DNA of 64,000 bases from Euglena gracilis (lineage: Eukaryota > Euglenida > Euglenophyceae > Euglenales), in contig CP154957.1 in the NCBI GenBank assembly GCA_039621445.1, forward strand, positions 22,094,761 to 22,158,760, written 5' to 3'. The position numbers and the translations under genes were made by a program. Positions 1-11,986 of this stretch are shown here, piece by piece. Position 1 is the stretch's first letter. The number at the start of each line of letters is the position of its first letter. The notes beneath the pieces are model-generated. The model saw nothing but the letters and a program-made list of their open reading frames with translations, was not told the DNA's origin and made no database searches.

Positions 1-1320
1 CAGGTCGAAAAAGAATAAAAGAATCTGTCCGGTGGCTGGATGGAAATACCATTATCAAAATCCAGGCAAAAAAGATTCAACTTCAGATTGTCTGGTGGAA
101 AAAGACCAACTGTTTTGAAAACTGGAAAACTTGGGATATCAAAAGCATGCAAAAAAACCCAACAAAAATGAATATCCCCCCCCCCCCGGGGGGAGATCAA
201 CCCTGAAGCAATCGCCTGGTTCAGATTCTCCATCACAATGACATTACAGAATGGCAGAAACATCAAAAAACAGCACATGCCAAAATGGAGAAAAGAAGCC
301 TTCAACCCCAATGCCCACGTTTGTTTCACAACGTCGCTGCACAATATGAGTTTGACCCCGAAACAGAATGGGATCATCACAGACTGTGCATGAGGAGGAG
401 TTACCTCACGTCGCAGGTTTTTGTTCTTCAAACACTGGAACAGGTGGCCACCACCGTGTCCTTGGGAACCTCAGGGCATGAGATGACGGAACATCCGGCA
501 TCCTGGGGGAAACGGGGTCAAACTGCCACTTGTCAGTTGAGCGCTTTGTGCTTGTTGCAGCTAACGACCCCGTTGTTGGAACAGACTGACATTGAAATAA
601 AACCCGGAGAATAGGTTTCTTTGAATTCTTTGAAGCTTTTTGACAGCGCTCTCAAAAAAATTAACAGAGACTTTTATGCAAAATTTCACGCAGAAGTTGA
701 GAGGGTGGGTGGCATTTGGTGCAATCAGGCTGTTTCATGAACCGTGTCAAAAAAGTATGCATAAAATTCTGTCATTATGTTCCAAACCCTGTCAAAAAAC
801 TTTCAAACGACCCAATCAAAACACTGAGGAAAAATCTGTCAAAAACTACCTGTCAATAGAGGGCACCAGCTATATTGTAATCCCACACAATTGAAAAAAT
901 CACGTCTGCAACAATCCATTCACTCTTGAAAAGCGTTTGATCTGTTGCCAATACCAATTGAACATGAATACAACTCTACCCCACAAGTAAAACTTTTTGG
1001 CAAAAGCAGACCACACCTGGACACAAGCACCAGATTGCAGCCATGCAGCCAGAGCGTTTGGCGGGCAGGCAAGTTTCTTGAACTCTCCCGTGGCAGGTGG
1101 AAATTTGGCATCGCAGGAATGCACGGGACTGTGGAGAACAAGCGGAATGAGGGTGGCAAACATACATCTCTTTAAGGACCCGGGGGTGCCAGGGCTAGAA
1201 ATTTGAGCTAGCCCGCCTTGTGGACCCCGGCTGGACCCAAGCTGGGCCGGGCCGGGCCAAAATCGAACAATTTCCCCAAAAATGCCCTGCAAAACGCAGG
1301 ATTCATTGTGCAGATAATGC
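1..1320. other. gene-free stretch with one dispersed repeat
   Basis: No convincing exon is visible. Bases 557-780 resemble 10938-11110 (shared GTTGTTGGAAC...GACTGACATT-type text followed by a TTTTTGACAG motif), so this part is a dispersed repeat. A short C run lies at 177-190. Confidence 0.5.
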
Positions 1321-1769
1321 CCCAAAAAAACAAAATGTGAATTTCAGGATATCAGAGTTGTCGATACACACCACGCTTGGGTAAATGGAGAGATGTTGAA
1401 AATCCTTCATCCCATGGCCAGATCAGGCTATTGCTCAAGGGGGGGGGTCCACTGGCTAGTTAGAAAAAAGCCACAAGACAGACCCACATCCCATGTTTGA
1501 AAAAAGGAGCCTCTGACACCCCCCCCCAAAACACCCAAACGTCCCAAAAACACCATTCTTGGCCACTTTTAGGCTGCACCCAGCAAAGATGCTTGGTAGA
1601 AAAGCAATCCTTATTTCAGGGGCAAGAAAGAATTCAAACAACGGATGAAGGCGACATACGTGGGCCATGAGATTGGGTATTTGGGATCCCCAGACTCCGT
1701 CATCCAGCCCCAGTAAGGCTCCAGCAGGCATTGATTTCATGTGTAAAACACCAATGGAAGCGGAACATT

Positions 1770-1862
1770 TGTATATCATATGTGTATATACATATACATA
1801 TGCATATGCAAAAAACATATACATGTGCACATGCATATGCATATACATATATGTATATATGC
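1770..1862. repeat. TATA/CATATG microsatellite
   Basis: An impure alternating purine-pyrimidine tract of ATATAC, CATATG and GCATATGC units. ORFs through it (Y/T/H/M-rich) are artefacts. Confidence 0.85.
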
Positions 1863-1939
1863 CGTTCTGAAGCGTTTCAGCGCGAATGCTTTTGCTGATG
1901 TGCTCCTGGGCAAGTTGTCTCCTGGGCAAGGATCAACAT

Positions 1940-2050
1940 AAACAGGGTTTATTTGGGGTGCCCCCCCCTCTGGACTAGGGGGGGGTGCGGACCCAGGTGG
2001 GGAGGACTGGACCGACGCAGGGGGGGGGGGAACTGGGGCGCTCGGCCAAT
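1940..2050. repeat. G/C homopolymer-rich low-complexity stretch
   Basis: Several G or C runs of 7-10 are interspersed with GGACC-type text, as in the many poly-G/C-bounded repeats elsewhere in the window. No gene is seen between about 1320 and 2200. Confidence 0.5.
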
Positions 2051-2199
2051 TCGCACCTGAGGGTTTTTTCTTTATACATGGGCGCATTTGCACGCATTCA
2101 CCATTTTTACGAAACCCCGGGACCCTCAATTTTGGAACTGTTGCAACCCTGTGTCAGAGGGCTGCAACTCCAGGTGGTTTGGTATGCGTATTCCTTACC

Positions 2200-3550
2200 G
2201 AGTGATGCGAAGAGGGCCAAGGGTGAGATTGGTGGTCTTGGATGTCAAACAGGTGGGAACCACACACCCGCTGTTATGACAAATGGTACTGGTGCTGATG
2301 CGGTGCATGAACTGGACATGGTGCAGCCGCCCGTTAGGAGATAGAGTGATATTACATCACATACCGCACACTGCGTTCGACTGCGTTCGCCAACCATCAT
2401 GGAACTGATGTGTGTTCGTGTGCGCACTTGCGCGCAAAACTTTCGTTCGTGGGGCGCTCACAATGCAAACCTTAATTTAAAATGACATGTCCTTGCACTT
2501 GCGTCCTTAGCGCCCACAAACAAATTTTGTTTGTGCGTGCCAGAGCGCGCACCAAACACTTGGGAAGTGCATGGGCGCTAAAAGCTAAAAGGCGCAACGT
2601 GTTCATGTTAAAAGACACTGATGATTGCCACAACCCTATGATGTTTTTGAACGTGACAGGCGTTGGTGAGCGCTTTGGCACACAACAGAACAACACAGAA
2701 CAAATTTTTGTTTGTAGACGCTGAAGCGCGCACGAGCATTTCATCATTCACCTCAAACTTGTGCTTGTGCGTTCGTGCGCGCTGTAACGTACACAAACAA
2801 ACCTTGTTTGTGCGCGCTAATATAAATTTATTACATTTATCTTCCAAACGGATGACACGAAAACAACCGGTCGTGCGGGTCGGGGAAAGGCAATGCAAAT
2901 ATTCGCACTAAGGCAGGCAAATGTTCGTTCACCGGCGAACATTTGCCAGAGGAGGTGTTCAAGTGAGCATTACACATTACTTCACACCACAAATTTCATC
3001 AACGAGCAATTGTGGTTCGACACTTTTTCTGCAACAGCACTGAGTTTCCCGCCCCCCCCCTTGTCCAATGACCGGGTTCCTGCAACCCCCGACCGGGGGG
3101 TGGTCGTACCACTAGGGGTCAAAACAAAACCAAAAGCCAAAAAAGGTGCAATTTCATAACGGTGGAGGTTGCCACCGGTGCCTCTCAGTATGGAGGTCAG
3201 AACGGGCGGCATCCTGTGGTACAATACACATGACGGGACAATGACACAAACACGGGAAAAAGCTGGTCGACAAGCACATGAAAGTTAAAAAAAAATGTGG
3301 TAACCTGCAACCCCCGACCGGGGGGGGGTGGTTGTACCCCCCCCCCCAACCTGCAACCCCCGACCGGGGGGGGTGGTCGGTATTTTGGGATGGTCGGTGG
3401 ACAGGGGGGGGGGGGCAGGTACAAGAAATTAAAAATTGGTACCTGAAATTCCCGGGATGCGTCGGGCCGGAATCTGTTTTCCGGTATTCTCCACCATGTT
3501 TCCTCATTTTCTCCCTTGGAAATCGTACCAGTTTTTGCGCATGTGGGATA
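2200..3550. repeat. multi-kilobase dispersed repeat, copy 1
   Basis: Several blocks match 51230-52400 in inverted orientation or order: the GGTGCTGATG...TGAACTGG block near 2290 (with 52230-52330), the TTAAAAGACAC block near 2610 (with 51840-51905), the CACCACAAATTTCATCA block near 2985 (with 51570-51600), and the CCTGAAATTCCCGGGATGCG block near 3440 (with 51300-51350). No ORF is conserved. Much of it is TTTGTTTGTGCGCGC-type imperfect palindromes. Poly-G/C blocks with the motif CAACCCCCGACCGG interrupt it at 3050-3420. Confidence 0.6.
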
Positions 3551-3719
3551 AATCCCACCACTTTCATGCAACCAAGCGAGTGGAAAAAGGTTCAACACTT
3601 CAAAGGCGCCCAAAGCAAAAGGTGTTTGAGCACCTTTCTCCAGCTCTTTCAATGGGTGCTGTTGCACCGGGCGGTCGATGCCAGCCAGACATTCATTTGA
3701 TGTGGTTCACAAAAGACGC

Positions 3720-3836
3720 GTGAACCACAAAATTATTTTTGGTGTCCACAGGTGAACCACGAAAATTTTTTGGGTGTCCATACGTGAACCACAAAAAAAA
3801 GTTTGTTGTCCACAAAAAATTTTGTTGCCCACAAAA
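3720..3836 (+). repeat. tandem repeat of a GTGAACCACAAAAATTTTT unit (left array)
   Basis: About three imperfect units of roughly 33 nt, each GTGAACCACAAAAA...TTTTGGTGTCCAC. The same unit recurs in the same orientation at 5085-5200, so the two arrays flank the hAT relic as direct repeats. Confidence 0.7.
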
Positions 3837-4339
3837 CTTGATTGAGGATCGAAAAAATTAAGTTTTACAACTAAAAGTGGATTGATCTTTAGACACCAGA
3901 CCCTGGCTCAATCCGAAAAGTGTGGCAGGGAATCACACCCTGCCGCTGTGGTTGGAGGAGGGTCGCCACTCCCTCGTGCCGCAAATGCAATCAATTGAGG
4001 TTTAGGTTAGGGGTCAGGGGTTATGGTCAGCATGGGTTAGAGGGTTCGCACGGGTCAGGAATGATCCACCACTACACGACGGTGGAGGATGTGGACCCAA
4101 TCAATTTTTTTTGCCTCCTCAAACAAATGCCGAACTCCTTGGGGAATTGCCATTCGTGCCATGCCATCCACGGTGATGAATGAAAACGTTTCCCGATGTC
4201 AAATCCTTCTTTTTTCAAAGAATCATAGCGACGCAACACTGGATTGTTTGACAGCAATTCATTAAACCATGTGCAAACATATGCCACCTTTTTCTGTTCC
4301 TGAGCAACCATTTTCTTGGGTGCTTTAACTGTTGGGTTC

Positions 4340-5018
4340 TCAGGTGTCCGGATTGTGCCTGGATGATGCCCATGCTGTGGCAAGCTGCCATGCGGAGGCA
4401 TTCGCCAAAAACTTGATCACCACCGGGGCATATTTCAAGCCAGAACGCAAATTGTAAGACACCCCATTGGACTACTGAAGCTCAAGCAGCGCAGGAAATT
4501 TTTTCTGTGCAACACCGTGCTGAACCATCCACAAAACGGTTTTGAACAAAATCCTTGCCAGGGGAATCACTGCAGGCGAAAAGGGGGTCAAAGAAACAGA
4601 CAGAACTGAATCCGCCCGTGCCAACGTGGTTTGTGCACAAATATGATATGCTCCATTCGCATGTGTTGTGACAATGCGAATCCTGTATTGAGAAGTTGGC
4701 ATTGCAAACACATTCCTGTTTCTCCCAGCACCTGAAACCTTTTGGATTTTTGGCTGCCAAAATTGATGCCAAATCTAACACCACTCCAATCTTTGGATCA
4801 TAATTCAACCAATCTCGGTGACTTTTCCATGCAGGTCGAACCTTATGCCAATTTCCCTTTCGATGTGGTAAAGAGATTTTGTTTTTCTTTGGAGAAGGGG
4901 AGCCTCTGGATGAGCTGGAAGAGCAACCGAGTGGAGACTCGGAGGCTGCACTCTCCGCCTTCTGTGGTTCCTCCCGAGGACACCATTTGGCAAACATGTT
5001 CAAAGAAGATTGCTTCAT
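4340..5018 (-). pseudogene. decayed hAT-superfamily transposase N-terminus (ZNF862/DUF4371-like)
   Basis: This would be the N-terminal part of a cut-and-paste transposase. The frame opens at the ATG at 5018-5016 with a basic leader (MKQSSLNMFAKW), a typical hAT-C start. It then carries a W-x(5)-W-x-x-YDP motif (AWKSHRDWLNYDP), the position of the TTF/BED-like zinc finger in this family. After a frame change near 4700 it shows an H-x(5)-H segment (THANGAYHICA) and the hAT-like motif KFPALLELQ, followed by an in-frame TAG at 4474-4472. Past that stop the same frame continues with SNGVSYNLRSGLKYAP until a TGA at 4342-4340. The frame change and the stop mark a dead copy. The family call comes from motif order, not a search. 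A further open stretch at 4072-4340 may be more of the same gene but cannot be supported. Confidence 0.55.
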
Positions 5019-5084
5019 TGCTGTTGTGGAGAAAGATACCGATGCAAATGTCAGCAGGCAGTGGGAATTTTTTTTGGGTGTCCA

Positions 5085-5200
5085 TGAGTGAACCACAAAA
5101 AAATTTTTGATGTCCACAGGTGAACCACAAAAATTTTTCTGGTGTCCATATGTGAACCACAAAAAATTTTTGGTGTCCACAATGAGCCACAAAATGACAA
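5085..5200 (+). repeat. tandem repeat of a GTGAACCACAAAAATTTTT unit (right array)
   Basis: Four units of about 33 nt, matching 3720-3836 in the same orientation. The two arrays may be subterminal repeats of the hAT relic or an older duplication. Confidence 0.7.
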
Positions 5201-5389
5201 CCTTGGTGTACTACACTAAATGAATACCTGATGCCAGCCTGGTGGGTGCTGAAGCATCAGCAGCTAATGTAGCTGCTGCAGCGAAGCCCAAGCCGCGGGC
5301 CAGCGGCAAGGCCTTTGGGATCCAAAAGTCAGTGCCGGCGGACGTGCATCGTTATCGGGTGGCTGCCTACCCAATGTGGTTCATTTGCG

Positions 5390-5730
5390 CCTTCGCGAAC
5401 AATGTGTTTAGCACACATGAACCACCGGCGTTTGACATTTGTGTATTTTGTCTCACCACTTGTCGAACATTCAGAGCCCATGAACAAATTTTGTTCATGG
5501 GCAACTGTGTTTGTACGCGACTGACGCCGTCGATAAAAGGTGTGACAAACCCACCAAATTATGTTTCTGGACGGCCCGCTGGTTCGCGCCGTCACAGCCC
5601 CTTTGTCACGCCATTTATCGACTGCGTCAGTTCTTGTGCGCTACGCACGAAGCAAATTTTGTGCTCATGGGCGCAAATGCGCGCATGCACAAAACTGTGT
5701 TTGTGTGCACATTTGCGAAGGTAAACGATA
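5390..5730. repeat. GCGC/TTTGTTC palindrome-rich repeat
   Basis: An imperfect inverted repeat pairs GCGACTGACGCCGTCGATAAA (from 5518) with TTTATCGACTGCGTCAG (to 5634). Quasi-palindromes such as GAACAAATTTTGTTC and GCGCAAATGCGCGC are frequent. The block resembles 49450-49620. Confidence 0.6.
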
Positions 5731-5739
5731 AAAGCAAAA

Positions 5740-6078
5740 TCTGGCGGACACATCGTTTTTGTGGCAAATGGATAAATGGTTTTGAACAAGTTTGGCGGAC
5801 ATGGCATAAACGGAACGGTCTGTGCCACATCAGGCGGACATGGCGTTTTTGTGGCAAACAGGGGGTGTGGGGACGTGTGACAGGGAAAAAAGTTTTGTTT
5901 TTTGTGGGGATGTGGGCGGTGTTGGAGTCCAAACAAAATCAAAAAAAATTAAGGGATATGTGGCAAAAATTGAAAAAAAAATTTCTTGTGGAGTTGGGGT
6001 CAAAGAATTAAAATTAAATTCCTCTTCCTCTGGGCATTAGAGTGGGGGCAGTGGGGAGGGGTTGGGGGGGTTGGAGTC
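5740..6078. repeat. GGCGGACATGGC short interspersed units, no gene
   Basis: Three imperfect units containing TGGCGGACA(T/C)GGC lie at 5748-5860. The rest is A/T-rich or G-rich low complexity. Confidence 0.4.
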
Positions 6079-6079
6079 A

Positions 6080-6390
6080 ACGGTTGCCTCCGCGGAGGCT
6101 CCAAGGTAACCAGCCTCCATGGAGGCTCCGAGGAAAACCCCCCTCCCAATTAACATCCCCCCCAATTAACACCCCCCCCTCAGGGGCCGATTTCGAGCAC
6201 CCAAATAACATCCCCCCTGTTTTCCTTTGGTTTTCCATGTAAAAATACCCCCCCCCCCTTGGGGCCCCAGTTCGGGTGCCCAAATAACACACCGGGGGGG
6301 GGGGTGTTATTTGGGGGGGGTTAACCAGCCTCCACGGAGGCTAGGGTAACCAGCCTCCACCGAGCCTCCGCGGAGGCCAAAATAACCAAA
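6080..6390. mobile_element. poly-C/G-bounded MITE-like element
   Basis: Inverted ends carry AACCAGCCTCCATGGAGGCT-type sequence on the left (6110-6135) and AACCAGCCTCCACGGAGGCT on the right (6320-6345). The interior has ACCCCCCC...CAAATAACA and the mirrored TGTTATTTGGGGGG. The inner motif CCCCAGTTCGGGTGCCCAAA recurs at 41770-41800, so this is one family with 41640-41835. Confidence 0.55.
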
Positions 6391-6399
6391 AGTTAGGAT

Positions 6400-6860
6400 T
6401 CCACATTCGCTGGGACCCCATTTGCACCTGCAAATGCAGTTTTGTTCGTGCACGCTTCAGCGCCCATACTTCGGGCCATACATACACACATACATACCAT
6501 ACACCGGGTTCTATGCAACAAAACTGGTTGTGTGAATCCCAGGCATAAATTGGGTGCCCCCATCCCTTTCATTCCCTGCGCACCCCGTTTCTTCCACCCT
6601 GTGCATCCCTTGCCAAACACCCCGCACTCACCTTCCCCTAAGCCTTTCCCTCTGGCTTGGTCACACCACACGGCGCAATCTGTCCAGCAAACACCCAGGA
6701 CGCACAACGCCGGCAGTTTGAGGACACCCGGGGAAACAGCCCCGAGGGGCAAGAAGGGCGGTAAAGGTCCCGTTCCTGTGCCGTTTTTTTTTCACTCCCG
6801 GGGGGGGGGTCCCGGGGTTTCGAGGTGCGGATCCCATTTCCGGACCCCCCCAAAAACGCT
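6400..6860. repeat. dispersed repeat, inverted copy of 48900-49340
   Basis: The segment around CACACGGCGCAATCTGTC, AACACCCAGGACGCACA and GGTAAAGGTCCCGTTCC reads as the reverse complement of 48980-49170. The flanking CATCCCAGGCATAAATTGGG matches 49280-49310. ORFs across it are not conserved between the copies. Confidence 0.65.
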
Positions 6861-9800
6861 ATTTTGACACCGCAAAAAAAAATCTGCTCATTTTCGTGCT
6901 CTCTTGTCGCCGTGTTTCAGATTGCTTGGCGTCACAGAGCCAAAATAAAAAAAATCTTGTTCATCTCTGTTGATAGGCACAGCTGCCCAAGCCAACGTGA
7001 AAAAGGTTATGTGCGAATTAGGCCACCTAAGCCCCAAAAGGTCAAAATTTTCATTTTTTTTGCATTTTTAACAATTCTTTGCTTCAAAAAATGCCCAAAA
7101 TGGCACTTTGTCTGACTTGGTGGGGGCAAAAAGTTTCAGCCTGGGGCGAAGCACCGGGCCTAAAATTGGTCACCAAGACCGTGCCATTGCCCCCCCCCCC
7201 TGCTGGACTGGGTCGGGGTATGACCCCCCAATCTGCCCTTATATCAAATGCTCCTGGGTTGTTTGCTTTGCCAGGCACTTATGGGGGGAAATTGCATTTT
7301 TTTTGAAAAAAAGGCTTAACCAAATGCTTTGTATTGTTTTCTGTTTGACAGGAACACAATGTGAATTAACCAGCAAATAAATGGTGTATCACGAGAATTT
7401 TTATTTATTCAAGCACTGGCTTATCATGAATTGGAGCATTTTTTTCACAATACCTGAGACCATACATCTCTTCAAGGACAAAAAAAAAAAAATCCCGGGG
7501 GGATGACCATTTCCGGGGGGGGGGGAGGGTGGTAAGAATGACGCTTACAGGTTATTTTTCCACCAAATTGACAAAAAAAGCAGATGATAAAAAACATAAG
7601 TTTTCTGGCGCAAAAGTGCCGGGGAAGGAAAAAATATCAATGAAACTGTCAAAGTCCCCGTTACTGGCCAGTGTGTCGGCATAGGAAGTTGTCAGGGTCC
7701 CGGGAATCTCTTTAAGGTTTTGCAGAACCCCTGGGGAGGGGGGGGGCTGCTGCAGCCAGCCCAGCCGCAGCAGCACCTCCCCCCTGGGGTTGCTGCTAGC
7801 CCTACTAGCCAGCCCGTTTTTGGAGTGTCCAACCAAAAAAAAAGGTGTCCAAAAGTGGCAAAAATGGTGGTTTGGGGTGTTTTGGACATTTGGGGGGGGG
7901 TTGTCAGATGGTCATTTTTTTTCAATACTGTGGTTTGCAGGTCATTTTTTAGGCAATTGCCTAATTTAGGCCTAGCCCAGCCCACCTCAGGTCCAACCAG
8001 GGTCCAGTTCCCCCCCCCCCGGCCCCCCCCGGGGGGGGGGGGCAGGCTGGCCAGCCCAAATTTCTAGCAAGGGGGGGGAGTCACTTTCCACTTTCAAAAA
8101 AAAGCCTTTTTCAACCCCCCTGAGGGTGGGTCACTATGGCTACTCGGCCTTTTTTCAAAAAAGTATCACAGGATGCTGTTGATGCCTTTTGCATGGCCAT
8201 GATGAGAATTTTTTGTTGGGCTCTGCGCCCGGGGGGGGGGGAGTCAGCTGATTCACCTCCAACCTTCCCCCACTCCACACTTCCACCCTAGCCGGACAAC
8301 TTGTGAAATTAATATTAATTAATAATTAAATAATGATTTTGCTTGTTGAAACTTTTTCAAAAACGTATTTTCTAATTCAATTTTTCATTGACTTTCCCTT
8401 GAAATGCCCACCCAGGAAACTGTCAGGGCCCTTGGTACCAGCCATCCTGCCACGATAGGAAGTCGTCAGGCGTCCCCACCACCGGCCAACCTGTCAGGCG
8501 ACAATTCCCCGGGGGGGGGAGGTAGGTATTCCCCGCTTGCTCAGACCCTGCGGGGGGACCCTTCCATATTTGGGGCGCCAGATTTTAGAGCAAAATTTTC
8601 CTTTGGTGATTTCAGTGCCGGACAGTGCTGTGGTGGGTTGGTTGGGCCCTCTTGCCCACGTCTCCCCCCCCCCCCCCCCCCCAACCCCCTGCACACCGAC
8701 CACCCCCCAGTCGGGGTTGCAGGTCAGGGGGTGCGTACAACCATCCCCCTGGTCGGGGGGTTGTAGGTGACCCGAGACAAATAGTATAATAATAAAAATA
8801 GTACAATAATTTTTTTTGGCACCTGGTCGTACGACCATCCCGGTCAGGGGTTGCAGGTCAGGGGGTGCATATGACCCCCCCCCCCCGGTCAGGGGTTGGA
8901 GGAGCCCGGTCGGTGGGCACGAAGATCAACAGGGGGGATGGAAAATGGCTGAAAATCAACGGATTTGGTCAAAAAAAATCAAAAAGAATCCGCGCCTTGC
9001 GTTGGGTGGCCACTTTCGGCCATTCCTGGCCGACCGCCCTAACCAGTCAGTTGCCAAAACCAAAAACCAGTCAGTCGCCTCCCGGGGGGTTCCAGCCCGG
9101 GTTTGATATAAGGACAGGTGGGGGGGGTGGTCCGACCCCCCCCCCCCTGCGGGCCAGGAGGGGGGGGGGTGGGGGGGGACACCCCCCCACCTAAACAGCG
9201 GCGTGGGTCCGACCGACCCTGGGGGGGGTACCTGGGACCCCCCCAAAAAGGGTCAATTTTTTCCTCCGGCGCTTCGCGCCGAATTTTTTTTTTTATTTTT
9301 GGCATTTTTTTTTCCATAAAGTTCCCAAAATGGCACTTTTGGTCGTTTTGGGAGGTCAAAAATTTTCGGTCACCCAGACCACCCCCTGGCAGGGGGGGGG
9401 GGGGCCGGACCCCCCCCCCTGCGGGCCAGGAGGGGGGGGGGGGGGGGGGCACCCCCCCACCTAAACCGTGTACGCCCTCCTTATATCAAACCCTGGTTCC
9501 AGCTCAGAGGCTGGAAAATTTGGGCTGGCTGGAAAAAAAGCTGCTGGCTGACCCCCCCCCCCCCTTCCACAGGGGTCCCCCGGCTGGAACTAAGCGTGAC
9601 TGTTAAACTGGCACCAAAAAAAGAAACTGAAAAAAGCCCCAAAATGGGTTGTTTGCAAATCATGCAAACAAGCAATTTTTTGACCCTGAATTTGCCCTGG
9701 CCAACCCAAATTCGACCCATTTTCTTTGCCCTTTTCTTGGTGGCCCATTTTTGGACCTCGAATAAGTCATACGGGGGATGGTGCCCTCCAGCTTGAGCAA

Positions 9801-10165
9801 CGCCCTGGTCCTCCCCCCACGGTGCGAAAGAATTCTGATGCAAAGTGCACAAATAAATTTTTTAGGCCTTGAAAATGGCCCCAAATAACGTTTTCAAACA
9901 ATTTTTTTTGAAATTGCACACGCTTTGGCTCTGCCATTTTGCTGAGGATATTACAGCACAGAACAACACAAAATTCTTTCAGCGTGGACTGAAAATGCCG
10001 CCATCAGAAATGCGGGTTAAGGTGGGGCCGCCACCACCCACCACAAGGATTAGAATAGGGTTGACCGCCCATGGGATTCCTGTAACCCCCCCCAAAACTT
10101 TGCCCCCTGCAAAGTTAGTGGACTGATTGTTTTTGGCCCCGCCCTGCAAAGATATTTGGGCAGTA
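6860..10165. other. long gene-free stretch of poly-G/C-bounded repeats
   Basis: No exon can be supported. Recognisable pieces are a CTGGCGCAAAAGTGCCGGGG block near 7600 that recurs at 13815, GGTCAGGGGTTGCAGG units at 8700-8900, and two copies of a C-run/GCGGGCCAGGAGGGG block at 9120-9250 and 9400-9480. G or C runs of 8-20 occur every 100-200 bp. Confidence 0.5.
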
Positions 10166-10169
10166 ACCC

Positions 10170-10555
10170 CCCCCCCTAATAAGTACCGGGTGCGCGCATA
10201 TTAAGGACGTAATTTCGGAACCCAAAGGGTGCGCACTTATTAGGGCACTGCGCACTTTTTAGGACAAAGCCGGACATACGTTTCCCCCACTCTTTTTCAA
10301 ATTTCCCCCTATTTTGTGATTTCAATTCTCAAAATTGTCCTTCTCAGACCAAATATTTCTATCATCCAAGCCCAAATTTGACACATAATCACTTGACTCA
10401 TAGCTTGTGTGTGCTTTCCGACCTGAGATGTGACAGTGATTTCTCCTTCGGGGGGGGGGGTGCGCACTTTTTAGGGAGGTAGTTTCGGACCCTTGGGGGG
10501 TGCGCACTTATTAGGGCACTGTGCACAATTAGGGCACCGCGCACTTATTAGGGGG
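10170..10555. mobile_element. poly-C/G-ended MITE with CTAATAAGT termini
   Basis: The left end is a C run followed by CTAATAAGTACCGGGTGCGC; the right end is GCGCACTTATTAGG followed by a G run, its inverted counterpart. Units of GCGCACTTATTAGGGCACTG repeat inside each end. No coding capacity. Confidence 0.6.
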
Positions 10556-10599
10556 GGTTTTGCCCAAAACTATTGGCGGACGGATTGACCTTTTTTAAA

Positions 10600-11480
10600 A
10601 GCCATTGGTTTGCAAAAAAAAATTGCAGGAAAAAAATCATAAATTGCGGGAAAATTGCAGAAAATTGCGAAAAATTGCGGAATTAGCGCACTTCTGCTGG
10701 AGGGGACTGAGAAAAAATTCACAAATTTGGTCATTTTGCAATACAAGTGTAAATTTTGAGCCGTTCTTCACATTTTTTTTTCCAACAAAAAAGGTCCCAA
10801 AACATGATTTTCTGAAATTTTGGGAACATGCTGATTCTGGAAATATGTAATTTCTTGGGTGGAAAATCCAAAACCGGCAAAAAATTGCCGAAAACTTTGG
10901 TTTCAAGAAAAAACTTGGTCCAGGATGTGGAATTTTTCCACAGCTAATGCCCCTTGTTGTTGGAACGGATTGACATTTACTCCAGAGAACAAGTTGTTGG
11001 AACTTTTTGACAGAGTTTTTGCAACCTTTCAAAAATCATTTGGATTCTTCGACAGCATTCGCGAAATACTTTGACAGACTTTTGTGGACAAAAATGAGAC
11101 ACTCATATGGAATTTTCATATTTGCCAAATTTTGGCAAATTTGCAACAAAATAACAAAAAAAAAGCACCTGGGTCCCCTATTGAAACGTTCAAGGAATGG
11201 CCGGACCTCAATTCGCCTTCCACCTCAAGTTCATGCGGAAAAATTGCGGGAAAGAGAAAAATTGCAGAAAAATAGAGGAAATTGCGGAAAAATTGTGCAA
11301 AACTACGGAAAATTGCGGAAATTGCAGGGAAATTGTGGATCAATTTCCTCCCTGTGCAAAGTTATTTGGCCACGCAAAGTTTTAGGACACTGCAAAGATA
11401 TTTAGAGATTTTGGCTCGGAAGGGAACAACTTGGAGCAGGGCTGTACGGTGTAAGGCCTGGTGGGGGGTCCACCTGCACA
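10600..11480. repeat. AAAATTGCGG simple repeats and dispersed repeat
   Basis: Imperfect (AAAATTGCGGA)n tracts lie at 10624-10690 and 11235-11345. Bases 10938-11110 resemble 557-780. Open frames here are biased by the simple repeat and are not called. Confidence 0.5.
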
Positions 11481-11489
11481 AAAAAATTC

Positions 11490-11650
11490 CTTAGGCGCCA
11501 AAGGAGCCGAAGGAAAATTTTGACCTAAAAATCAACGCCTCTGGAAATACGGGAAAGCCTGGTGGGGGGGGGGGGCGGACCCCCTCGGGGGGGTCGACCC
11601 CCTCACCACCCATGGGTTTGCGGGGATTCCCATACAGCCCTGGCTTCGAG
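11490..11650. repeat. dispersed repeat shared with 47300-47500
   Basis: GGAAAATTTTGACCTAAAAATC, then a GGAAATACGGGAAAGCCTGG block, then G/C runs and ACAGCCCTG recur with the same order at 47318-47506. Confidence 0.6.
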
Positions 11651-11701
11651 AGGCAACATAAATGGTGAGTGATAGAGATGAAAGAAATTCCGACGTTTTG
11701 A

Positions 11702-11986
11702 TCAACGCCTGGATTCGACAGTGTTGGTTGAACCACTGCCACTGCCGCTGCCCTTCAGAAGCTCATCAAAGGCCTCAAAGGCATACAAAGGAATCCCAGA
11801 GTTGATAGCATTATTGACATAGGTGTGTGCATTGGCCACAGTGGCATAGGTGTTGCCAGCGGTGGGCCATCCGGTCTCACCAACCACAATTGGCAGGCTG
11901 GCGGTGGTCAGCGTTGAATCTTGGGCCACGAGAGCAGAACGCACAGCAGCCACCATCGCTGCGAGCATGTTTTGACCAGATCTTCC
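11702..11986 (-). CDS. GH17 beta-1,3-glucanase, exon 3 (catalytic nucleophile)
   Basis: Last recognisable exon of the minus-strand GH17 gene whose exon 1 starts at 20317. The acceptor is AATTCAG at 11993-11987. The exon reads SGQNMLAAMVAAVRSALVAQ and then VVGETGWPT, the family signature that contains the nucleophile glutamate, followed by PLYAFEAFDE, another GH17 landmark. The exon starts with two bases that complete the codon left open by exon 2, so the phase agrees. After FEAFDELLK the protein ends in a short Gly/Ser tract and VESRR plus stop, where relatives usually continue to a W-G-containing C-terminus. The 3' end may therefore be truncated, or a further exon is missed. Confidence 0.75.
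   Translation of the reverse strand, partial: GRSGQNMLAAMVAAVRSALVAQDSTLTTASLPIVVGETGWPTAGNTYATVANAHTYVNNAINSGIPLYAFEAFDELLKGSGSGSGSTNTVESRR

Noticed and set aside
4482-5192. 236-codon minus ORF taken as a whole gene
   Set aside because: Its first 55 codons come from the GTGAACCAC tandem repeat, and the conserved hAT signal changes frame inside it; annotated instead as a relic from 5018.
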